10,593 bases of DNA from Gymnopilus junonius (taxonomy: Eukaryota; Basidiomycota; Agaricomycetes; Agaricales; Galerinaceae), in contig JADNYJ010000880.1 in assembly GCA_015501075.1 (NCBI GenBank), positions 1-10,593 of the forward strand, written 5' to 3'. The stretch's first letter is position 1; each line of letters opens with the position of its first letter. Below are positions 1 through 7,179 of this stretch, in pieces. The notes below the pieces were generated by a model. The model was not told where the DNA came from. It saw only the letters and a list, made by a program, of their open reading frames with translations, and ran no database searches. The translations under genes and the position numbers were made by a program.

Positions 1-1
1 G

Positions 2-596
2 CTGGCGAGATCCGCATCAGGGGATGAGGACTTTGAGAAATGGGCGATTGATATTCTTGTCAAGTTCCGCGACAGCGAAAAATTGCAACTGCTCACTGCG
101 GCATAGGCAGTCTGGTGGTGTAAGCGTTGATGTCTTTTTCCTGTTGCTTTGCTTTCCTGGTCATGCCGCCTGGACTATTTGATACAGGAGGCTTCTTTTT
201 ATTCTTTCTGCCTATTCCTATCGTTTCTTCATGTGCTGATTATTGCGATATTTCCAGGAACGTTCCCTCACGACCATCCTCTACCTCATGAGTTTGACCG
301 AAGAAGCTCGCGCGCCATTCTCACTCGTGGACGAGATCAACCAAGGCATGGACCAGCGCGCCGAGCGTGTCGTGCACAACTCGATGGTGAACGTCACCTG
401 CCAGGCCGACAGCGCACAGTACTTCTTGATCACCCCCAAGCTTCTGCCTGATCTAGAGTACCACGAACGTATGAAGGTGCTCTGTGTGAATAATGGAGAG
501 TGGCTGCCTGAAGTGAAGGGAATTGGAAAGATGTGGGATATGATTGATGTTTATGAGAGTATGGTGAAAGGCGAGGGTGGAAGGGGGGACATTTAA
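2..596 (+). CDS. SMC5: SMC5, structural maintenance of chromosomes protein 5, C-terminal head (partial, frameshifted)
   Basis: This is the 3' end of Smc5, an ATPase subunit of the nuclear Smc5/6 complex that acts in DNA repair and recombination. The gene starts outside the window. Two exons are visible: 2-119 and 258-596, joined by a 138-bp intron (120-257, donor GTAAGC, acceptor TTTCCAG). Exon 1 reads GDEDFEKWAIDILVKFRD then EKLQLLTA, followed by HRQSGG. The intron splits the ABC signature QSGG|ERSLTTI in phase 0. Exon 2 holds the Walker B stretch FSLVDEINQGMD and the conserved end from VVHNSMVNVT to GEWLPE, then a short charged tail and a TAA at 594-596. Oddity: within exon 1 the frame must move by one base at GCGG (98-101). 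The frame read from base 2 hits TAG at 104-106, while HRQSGG lies in the next frame, so one G looks inserted. Identity as Smc5 rests on the diagnostic combination of signature and Walker B sequence and is near certain. Whether the frameshift is real is not. Confidence 0.93.
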
Positions 597-748
597 GTGT
601 TCTTCGCAGGTGTTTGTGTCGTTCCTTGTCACTGTTGATGCGGTCTCTAGCCAAGGATCAACATGTTATGGTGCCTAAAGTTTACTAATTATGTTTACGC
701 TACTCTGTACTAAAGCATAGACCATTTTCTATTGTCCTGCTCCCTGTA

Positions 749-754
749 AATAAA
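749..754 (+). promoter_or_regulatory. Candidate polyadenylation signal of SMC5
   Basis: AATAAA lies about 150 bp after the SMC5 stop codon, in T-rich sequence. The placement suits a 3' UTR end, but fungal poly(A) signals are loose, so this is only a candidate. Confidence 0.4.
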
Positions 755-800
755 TTGACGATTCTTTCTACTTTTTTTGTTCAATTTTGATAAATTCAAC

Positions 801-824
801 GTGGCACGTGGGCGTTCTGATTGG
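801..824 (+). promoter_or_regulatory. CACGTG E-box plus inverted CCAAT box, phytase copy 1 promoter
   Basis: CACGTG (805-810) lies in GTGGCACGTGG, and nine bases later comes ATTGG (820-824), the reverse of a CCAAT box. The same arrangement, with the same nine-base gap and about 21 of 24 identical positions, recurs at 2969-2992 before the second copy. CACGTG is the known core site of Pho4 in yeast and NUC-1 in Neurospora, bHLH activators of phosphatase genes under phosphate limitation. CCAAT is bound by the HAP complex. The module starts 412 bp before the proposed ATG. Control by phosphate is an inference from family knowledge. Confidence 0.55.
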
Positions 825-1066
825 CTGGAATTTTGTGGAAAGCGTCTTTATTCGGCTTTATTTCCTCTTTCATAGTCCGGTATTCAGCGCTCTTGTCGCT
901 CATTTCCAACTCCTCTGCACTCTTCTAAGCTTCAAGCATATTCTTAAAGCTTTTTGGATATGGCACCTATTACCAATTTGCCCAGAATTTACCAATGTAA
1001 TTAAAATCTCTAGGAATTTGGAGGAAGCATCTGCGACAGAAGGGAAGGAATCTAACTCCGTTGGCT

Positions 1067-1102
1067 TCCCGCATGGCATATGGTGCGCCAGACCATGCGG
1101 GA
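1067..1102. repeat. Perfect 10-bp inverted repeat in the leader of phytase copy 1
   Basis: TCCCGCATGG (1067-1076) is exactly complementary to CCATGCGGGA (1093-1102), with a 16-base spacer. The spacer itself contains TGG-TGCG-CCA, able to form a small inner stem. The element lies 111-146 bp before the ATG, so it could be a hairpin in a 5' UTR or a palindromic binding site. The half-site includes CCG/CGG, as Zn2Cys6 regulators like, but the spacing fits no named site I know. No partner copy was seen before the second phytase gene. Confidence 0.5.
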
Positions 1103-1212
1103 CCATGAACAAAGATGCGCTGGCCGAATGGTTGGATATTTCGACTCGACTTCTCTCTCAAAGGTCTCTTTCAAGGCGTCTCTTCGAGTTGGGGTGAAGC
1201 CCACCAAGCTCA

Positions 1213-2880
1213 ATGGCCTCATTCGTCGCCATTTACGCGTTCATCTCCATGGCATTCCTCGTCGCTTACGCCTCCAAAAGCATCTCTTCAGGACCCTTTT
1301 TCCCTCCAGCAATCCAAAATTCATGGGCCCCGTATACCCCATACTTCTCCGTCCAACCTTACGCTGTACCACCATCGCATTGTACGATTACCCAGGTATG
1401 TTCGTTACTCTGCTCTATTCTTTTTCTAATAGAATTTTGCCAGGTCAACCTTGTGAGGAAGCTGTAATTTTATATTCCTCGAGTCTCTGACAAAGCCGTG
1501 CAGCTTCAACGACATGGAGCACGGTTTCCAACATCTGGCGCTGCTACACAAATTCAGGCAGCCTTGCAGAAACTTCAGTCTGCCACTGAGTTCATGGATC
1601 CTAAGTTGGATTTCCTCAGGAATTTTACCTATGCCCTTGGTATAAACGATCTGATTCCATTTGGCGCCATGCAGTTCGTTGAAAGCTCCTGTTATACACA
1701 ATTCCATTGTCGATATAAATATCTCCAGATCAGACGAAGCCGGCAGAGTGGCGTACAATCGATATTCATTCCTCGTATCAAGGGAATCTACCCTTTGTTC
1801 GCGCGTCCTCGTCTTCAAGAGTGGTTGATTCAGCTACTAATTGGAGACAGGTATGAGATGTCCTCTCCTTTTTTTTCTTCCCTGAACTTTTCTTTAGGTT
1901 TTTCATCTGCCAGCAATCACGTATTCAACCCATTTCCTCTCTGTAGTCCTTCAAGAAAGCGTTCGTCTCAGTTTACTCCTCGACTCATCCTCAATGTTGA
2001 CATTTATAACACAGATGAATGACACTCTTGACGACTCTATGTGCCCAAACGCCGGGTCCTCGGATGCACAAACCAGTACATGGACATCGATCTATGGTGC
2101 ACCCGTCGCTGATCGCTTGAATGCCAAGCTCCCGGTGCAACTTTGACTGCTGCGGACATCTCCAACTTCATCCCGCTCTGCGCGTTTGAGACTGGTCAAA
2201 GAGGCACCTAGTCCTTTTTGCGATCTTTTCACTCCTGGGGAGTTTGCGCAGTTTGAATATTTTGGTGATTTGGATAAGTTTTATGGGACCGGGTATGATC
2301 TGTTCCTTTTTTTTAATAGCTTGTTGAACATCCTATGCTTATGGGCCTCTTCTTCTTTTTCAGATACGGTCAACCGCTAGGCCCTGTCCAAGGCGTTGGA
2401 TACATCAACGAACTCCTCGCCCGACTCACGCAAACGCCCGTTCATGACCAAACGCAGACCAACAAAACGCTTGATTCTTCCCCAGTCACATTCCCGCTGA
2501 ACCGTACCTTTTACGCCGACTTTTCTCATGATAACCAGATGGCTGCGAATTATGCTGCAATGGGCTTGTTCAAGCAACCGAAACCTCTGGATCCCACTAA
2601 GATTGACACTGGAAGAACGTGGATTGCGAGCAGGCTAACGCCTTTCAGTGCACGCATGGTGGTTGAGAGGTTATCCTGCCAAGTGACCAGTGTTGGCTTC
2701 AGGGGGAATGGGAAGAAAGAAAGAGGGACGTTCGTCAGGATTCTGGCGAACGACGCTCTTCAGCCTTTGGAGTTTTGTGGTGGCGACGAAAATGGGTTGT
2801 GTACGCTCGATGCGTTTGTGCAGAGTCAAGCGTATGCTCGGAATGATGGTAATGGGGACTTTGAGAAATGTTTTTCGTGA
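1213..2880 (+). pseudogene. Histidine acid phosphatase / phytase, tandem copy 1, disrupted by several small indels
   Basis: This encodes a histidine acid phosphatase of the basidiomycete phytase type (phosphate release from phytate). Seven exons match the intact neighbour one for one: 1213-1395, 1444-1452, 1504-1673, 1729-1850, 1898-1960, 2015-2292, 2364-2880. The start ATG opens a hydrophobic signal-like stretch (MASFVAIYAFISMAFLVAYA). Catalytic RHGARFP sits at residues 67-73 and the proton-donor motif SHD at 2524-2532. Against the paralogue: two bases are missing near 1787, giving TGA at 1826-1828. A compensating -1/+1 pair at the exon 4/5 join and near 1943 scrambles about 20 residues. One base is missing near 2126, giving TGA at 2144-2146. 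A further two are missing near 2195, giving TAG at 2209-2211. Exon 7 is fully open to TGA 2878-2880. Splice sites, active-site motifs and most other residues remain, so the breaks are either young or sequence errors. The sites are not long homopolymers, which favours real decay. Confidence 0.85.
1444..1452 (+). other. 9-nt microexon (exon 2) of phytase copy 1
   Basis: GTCAACCTT encodes V-N-L between a 48-bp intron (1396-1443, donor GTATGT) and a 51-bp intron (1453-1503, donor GTGAGG, acceptor CAG). Both flanks are phase 0. Reading on without the second intron gives a TAA within four codons, whereas splicing gives ITQ-VNL-LQRHGARFP, the normal order in front of the catalytic motif. Confidence 0.8.
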
Positions 2881-3207
2881 CTGAGCGTTAGGAACATACT
2901 ATTTCGTTATAAATAGAGAACAACTTGAACCCTTGGTTGAAAGAAAGAAATTCGAATTTATGTAGGTGGTGGCACGTGGATGGTCTGATTGGTGGGAGCC
3001 TGCTGTTGGCAAGCAACGTTCTTTCCAGCCTGCCTGCCTCACTCCCGCCAGCTGACCGCCAGAACTGCTGCCACAGCCTCCTATTCTTGATTAAACTTTA
3101 GCATGTTGATGATGTATTGTCTTCCTAATCTTAAAGTTCTACCACCGAGGACGCCTCTTGGATAGTTAGAACATACTCATTTCATGGGTCGCCCGGGCTC
3201 CTAGAAA
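2881..3207. other. Intergenic region between the two phytase copies
   Basis: This 327-bp stretch combines the 3' UTR of copy 1 and the promoter and leader of copy 2. The first bases after both stop codons look related (TGACTGA, then a TTAGG-like word), which fits a tandem duplication that included some 3' flank. The only regulatory structure I can support is the module at 2969-2992. Confidence 0.6.
2969..2992 (+). promoter_or_regulatory. CACGTG E-box plus inverted CCAAT box, phytase copy 2 promoter
   Basis: CACGTG (2973-2978) within GTGGCACGTGG is followed after nine bases by ATTGG (2988-2992). This repeats the module at 801-824 while most surrounding sequence has diverged. The element begins 239 bp before the ATG at 3208. 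Conservation between the duplicates makes function more likely than for one palindrome by chance. A Pho4/NUC-1-like activator and the CCAAT-binding complex are the natural candidates. Confidence 0.6.
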
Positions 3208-5297
3208 ATGGCACATACAATGTCGGAACCTCATCTCGAAATAGCAGAAGAGGATTTATCTCCAGAGGAAGCTTATCTGGAGGAGGGGCCAGGCCCAGAA
3301 GAAGGCCGGCCATTATTGTCATTCCCAGACGGTCTCCCAACTTCCAATGCCAGAAATGTGTCACTCGAGCCATTTAACGGCGGCTATGGCTCTCCAGATG
3401 CTGGAGTCGGTGGAGTAAAAGTTTTCGGTGTCCAGGAGCATGTCAATTCACGCAAGAGAAGTGGTTGGCCAAGTGTACTTTTACATTCGAGCTTGTGGAC
3501 TCTGGCGAGGTCGTTCCTTAAATCGTCTTCAGGACATCGCCATTATAGTTTTATTTTCCTGGTCGTGTCGGTGATCTCGCTGGTGGTTATTCTCTCATTA
3601 TATTTATCTGAGGTCATCATTGTTAACTCCACCCCACGCAACTCTGCTATCCAAAGGCCACCCTTCCCTCCCGTAATCCAGAATTCATGGGGAGCATATA
3701 CCCCCTACTTCCCTGTACAACCATACCCTCTTAGGCCTTCTCATTGTACGATTACCCAAGTAAGTTCTTATAGACATTGTAAATTGTTGATTTCATCTGA
3801 CATAAACTATTATCAGGTCAATCTTGTGAGGCAAAAGAGACATTATTAGCTTCGCCAAACCTGACGAGAACCATACAGATCCAACGACATGGTGCAAGAT
3901 TTCCAACGTCCGGTGCATCCGCCAGGATTAAAGCTGCTTTGCAAAGACTTCAATCTGCTACAGACTTTCTAGATCCAAAGTTAAAATTTCTAGAGAATTA
4001 CACTTATACCCTCGGTGAAAACGATTTGGTTGCGTTCGGCGCTGCCCAGTACGTCTAAATGATTTTATCCTACGTCCCATTATTTCATTGCCCATATTTA
4101 CTAGGTCGGTGGACGCCGGCAAAGAAGCGTACAATCGCTATTCCTCCCTTATATCGCAAGACAACCTACCGTTTGTTAGAGCGTCATTGTCTTCTCGTGT
4201 AGTTCACTCTGCCAACAATTGGACAGCAGGTACATTTTCATATTTTTTCATATTTATATTTCATGTCGTTAACCCTTAAACTAGGATTTTCTTTGGCTAG
4301 TGATGAGGTCTTCACCCCTGTACTTTCCGTCGTCCTTGATGAGAAAGTCGGTCTCCCCTTCTCTTTGTGTCTTATGTGTACCATTGACAATCTATAGCTA
4401 AACGATACCCTTGATGACGCCATGTGCCCCAATGCCGGCACCTCGGATCCACAAACGAGCACCTGGACGTCAATCTATGGTGCACCCATCGCCGCTCGTC
4501 TGAACGCTCAAGCTCCTGGTGCCACCTTGACTTCTGCAGATATCTCGAATCTCATCCCTCTCTGTGCTTTCGAGACCCTCGCTACTGGAAACCCTAGTCC
4601 ATTTTGTGGTCTTTTCACCCTCGAGGAGTTTGAGCAGTATGAGTATAACGGGGATCTAGATAAATTTTACGGAACTGGGTAAGTCATGCCTATTTGTTAC
4701 GTACCCTTACTTGTTCCTGATGTATATTTTCGTGGCGTTCATAGATATGGCCAACCGTTAGGACCCGTCCAAGGAGTTGGATATATCAACGAACTATTGG
4801 CTCGACTCACTGAATCCCCTGTGCGGGATAACACTCAGACTAACCGGACTCTCGACTCTTCCCCCGTCACATTCCCGCTCAATCGAACCTTCTATGCCGA
4901 CTTTTCTCATGATAATCAAATCATAGCCATATACACTGCCATGGGCCTATTCAAGCAGCCGGGACCTCTAGATCCAACAAAAATGGATACCGATCCTGGA
5001 CGGACGTGGGTCACCAGTCACTTGACGCCTTTTAGCGGGCGGATGGTGGTTGAGAGGTTGTCGTGTAGCTTGACCGACACAAGTCTCGGTCGATTTGGGA
5101 GAAGGGTCGATGTACAGAGAAAGGACGATGAGGTGGAGAGAGGAACGTTTGTCAGGGTGTTGGTGAACGATGCCCTGCAACCCTTGGAATTTTGCGATGG
5201 TGATGCAGACGGACTGTGTGCGCTGGATGCATTTGTACAAAGCCAAGCGTATGCTCGGAATGATGGTGACGGGGATTTTGAGAAATGCTTTTCATGA
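3208..5297 (+). CDS. Histidine acid phosphatase / phytase, tandem copy 2, predicted type II membrane-anchored form
   Basis: This predicts an intact 583-aa histidine acid phosphatase that should hydrolyse phytate or other phosphomonoesters on the lumenal or outer side of a membrane. Exons: 3208-3759, 3817-3825, 3879-4048, 4105-4229, 4285-4346, 4398-4678, 4745-5297; introns of 51-66 bp keep frame throughout. RHGARFP lies at residues 190-196 and the proton-donor HD at 455-456 in ADFSHDNQ. GDLDKFYGTG and GPVQGVGY are typical of fungal phytases. N-glycosylation sequons include NST, NWT, NDT and NRT. The N terminus is unusual: about 110 residues, acidic at first (EIAEEDLSPEEAYLEE), with an acidic dileucine-type motif EGRPLL at 32-37, then RKR and other basic residues, then one hydrophobic span at about 114-136. 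This predicts cytosol-in topology with a lumenal enzyme. The start at 3208 has A at -3 and G at +4. The weakest splice call is the exon 5 donor GTCGGT, supported by phase and by the paralogue. Confidence 0.9.
3817..3825 (+). other. 9-nt microexon (exon 2) of phytase copy 2
   Basis: GTCAATCTT encodes V-N-L, flanked by introns 3760-3816 (57 bp, donor GTAAGT, acceptor ATCAG) and 3826-3878 (53 bp, donor GTGAGG, acceptor ACAG). It restores ITQ-VNL-IQRHGARFP. Retaining the second intron brings a TAG at 3847-3849. The same microexon exists in copy 1, so it predates the duplication. Confidence 0.85.
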
Positions 5298-5513
5298 CTG
5301 ATACTTTAGGCATAGTTATTTGGGCGTGTTGATATGTATGTTACTAGTAGTAGATATGGAAAACTTCCTGTAGGGGATGATGTCCCTCGACTTACGCCTA
5401 TTTTGCTAATGATCACATTCCAGCCTTTCTTTTCTCGTCTTCCCACAGAATCAGTGGACGGTTCCTAACAGAGGACCAGATAAGGAAATTATTTCTCTTA
5501 ATTTCGCGCCGCT

Positions 5514-5533
5514 CTGCCAATGGTGTTTGGCAG
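5514..5533. repeat. Short perfect palindrome CTGCCAA-N6-TTGGCAG
   Basis: Two exact 7-bp arms (5514-5520 and 5527-5533) are separated by six bases, about 300 bp upstream of the transporter ATG. It could be a dimer-binding site, but an arm of seven can arise by chance. Confidence 0.35.
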
Positions 5534-5765
5534 CTTGGTCTAGTCTTTCATCGCCACCTACTCCAGACTTGCCGAGACTGCGCTCGCCATGCTGTTGTCA
5601 ACTTGTATACCGCTTTAATGCAGAACACACTCACCGGTGGTTATCGTACCCCATCTTCGGGATAGGCAATTGGGGCGGAACTCCCGCTTATTGTCATGCT
5701 GCTTCGTATTGCGCGAACATAAGATCTTGGCTATTCTAGATTGGTGGTCTTTCGCATGGCCCATG

Positions 5766-5773
5766 TTTAAATA
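5766..5773 (+). promoter_or_regulatory. TATA-like element of the AceTr gene
   Basis: TTTAAATA lies 63-70 bp before the proposed ATG at 5836, a workable position for a fungal core promoter. It is not an exact TATAAA, and no transcription start can be seen. Confidence 0.3.
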
Positions 5774-5835
5774 CCAGTGCTGTAACTGCTGTCCCGTTTC
5801 TAACAGTTACTCGATTATCATATCTTACCGAAGCG

Positions 5836-6776
5836 ATGTCGATAATGGATGACCATGTTCTGCGAAGGAAGCCAGCGATGTCGACCGAGGAAATCATTCA
5901 GATGCTTCTACCGTTCTCCATCATCCTACCAAACTGGGCTGCAAAAACAAGCCATGTTAGACTTAGAATCGCAAATCCAAATCCTGCGTAAGCATGCGTT
6001 TTCTCTTGTTACATTTTCGATGAGTCTACTCACGTTTTTCCATTGATTTTAGAGGCATATTCGCCTTCGCATCGACAATATTTATTCTCTCTCTGTACAA
6101 CTCAACGCCCGCGGCGTTCACACTCCCGACATTATAATTGGCATGACCATTTTTACCGGTGGCCTCCTACAATTCATTGCAGGCATGTGGCAGTTTCCCC
6201 GAGGCGACGTTTTCGGAGCTACAGGTACGATTTTATGGCACTTCTATCCTTTTTAATTGATCTGACTGTGGCTACAGTATTCTCAATATACGGGGCATTC
6301 TGGATGTCCTACTCTATGATCCTACTACCTGGGACTGGGATTCTGGCTTCATATTCCGATTCTCGAGAATTGGCAAATGCGATGGGGATTTATCTTATTA
6401 CGTGGTTTGTAGTGACTATTTTCCTCAGGTATGCTTATCTTCTGTACTTAATTTGATGAAGTCAGTCAGTCTAACGACTCCTTTCTTGCAGTCTTTCGAC
6501 CATCCGTCGAAATTTTGCTTTCACTATTTTTCTCTCTATACTATCAGTGACATTCCTCTGCCTTGCCGTCGGGGAGTTTACAGGAGGAGCCTCGTAAGTC
6601 TTTTTCTCTGTATAATTACTCTGTCTCATCCTGTTGTACCTGCAAGTGCGACCAAAGGAGGCGGAGTAACCGGAATTATGACTGCTATCGTCGCCTACTA
6701 CATTGGCATCAGCGAGTTGTTAGCCGCAGAACCTCGGCCAATAATGAAGCTACCGCAAGGTCACTGGTATGCGTAG
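5836..6776 (+). CDS. GPR1/FUN34/YaaH (AceTr) family transporter, one-base frameshift in exon 2
   Basis: This is a member of the AceTr family, six-helix plasma-membrane channels or symporters for acetate and related small ions (Ato proteins in yeast). Exons: 5836-5987, 6053-6224, 6278-6428, 6492-6593, 6647-6776; introns are 53-65 bp with standard borders. Family landmarks in order: NPNP-AGIFAF at the start of helix 1, ILSLYN, NARGVHTPD, GGLLQFIAGMW in helix 2, YGAFWMSY in helix 3, ELANAMGIYL into helix 4, CLAVGEFTGG in helix 5, GGGVTGIMTAIVAYYIG in helix 6. Oddity: between LYN and NARG one base is missing (around 6099-6103). The conceptual frame runs into TAA after the misread stretch. Exon lengths total 707; adding one base gives 708, exactly 236 codons with the stop, which supports a single deletion. 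The NPxPxG motif reads NPNPAG rather than the usual NPAPLG. The start is the first ATG of an open stretch and is less certain than the rest. Confidence 0.85.
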
Positions 6777-6845
6777 CCTAAAGGAAGTACGACGGGTAGT
6801 TGATGTGGTTAAAAATATATACCTTTAGGGAGTGGGTTTGGCTGT

Positions 6846-6858
6846 TATATATATATAT
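6846..6858. repeat. TA dinucleotide microsatellite
   Basis: There are thirteen alternating T and A bases within AT-rich sequence after the transporter stop codon. This is ordinary spacer variation. Confidence 0.7.
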
Positions 6859-7159
6859 GGTCATAGATATTAGCCCTGCGCAATTCAGACCAAGAGTTAC
6901 GGTGCAAAGTAATCAAGGTATATTTATTCTACAGTACAACCAACTTAGTCAAATGGATTTTCTAATACAAGGTATAAGTAAAGATGGATATTTACTTTGT
7001 AATAGGAATGAATGTCCAGGAGAAATGTCGGTACAGGGTATAGTACTGGCGTCGTAGGAAGTGCAAGTCCAAAGTCGGGTAAGAAATGAAGTACAACTTC
7101 TAGGTAAGATATTTGATCACCGATAAATAAAAGTTCAGATTTTCCACCCAAATGCCCAG

Positions 7160-7179
7160 GAAAAGAAAAGAAAAGAAAA
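7160..7179. repeat. Four-unit GAAAA microsatellite abutting the GH16 stop codon
   Basis: There are four exact GAAAA units. On the coding strand of GH16 they read TTTTC four times directly after the TGA, so the repeat forms the first bases of the 3' UTR. Confidence 0.75.

Larger units (their letters stand above)
597..1212. other. Intergenic region between SMC5 and the first phytase copy
   Basis: This holds the SMC5 3' UTR and the promoter and leader of the phytase copy that starts at 1213. Open frames such as 787-1197 (+) and the minus-strand frames at 900-1161 have no recognisable protein content and are not called. Two structures stand out and are listed separately: the CACGTG/ATTGG module at 801-824 and the inverted repeat at 1067-1102. 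An in-frame TGA at 1195-1197 shows that the phytase frame does not extend upstream without splicing. Confidence 0.6.
5298..5835. other. Intergenic region between phytase copy 2 and the AceTr transporter gene
   Basis: This contains the 3' UTR of the phytase and the promoter of the transporter. Open frames at 5527-5739 and 5637-5852 have no recognisable protein features and are rejected. There is no CACGTG module here, so the transporter probably does not share the phytase control. A short palindrome (5514-5533) and a TATA-like word (5766-5773) are the only elements seen. Confidence 0.6.
6777..7179. other. Intergenic region between the convergent AceTr and GH16 genes
   Basis: This AT-rich spacer of about 400 bp must hold the 3' UTRs of both genes. 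It includes a (TA)n run at 6846-6858 and a GAAAA repeat at 7160-7179. The plus-strand open frame at 6800-7057 and the minus-strand frame at 6945-7151 show no family features. No RNA gene or mobile element was recognised. Confidence 0.6.

Noticed and set aside
98..106. Programmed ribosomal frameshift in SMC5
   Set aside because: No known slippery sequence or stimulatory structure is visible, and the other frame breaks in the window go in different directions, so a shared recoding mechanism is unlikely.
1112..1195. tRNA-like words (TGGCCGAATGGTT resembling a Leu/Ser A box, and TTCGAGT resembling a B box) in the phytase copy 1 leader
   Set aside because: The bases that should pair as the acceptor stem do not match, and no proper anticodon arm forms, so no tRNA can be supported.
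787..1197. 136-codon open frame before phytase copy 1, considered as a lost N-terminal tail like that of copy 2
   Set aside because: It shows no resemblance to the acidic tail of copy 2, ends in TGA before the phytase ATG, and has no family features.
2974..3060. Transposon or MITE ends around the repeated promoter module
   Set aside because: The similarity to 801-824 is limited to about 24 bp with the same relation to each gene; no terminal inverted repeats or target-site duplications were found.
6800..7057. 85-codon plus-strand frame between the convergent genes
   Set aside because: AT-driven composition, no motif, no splice partners; most likely 3' UTR sequence.
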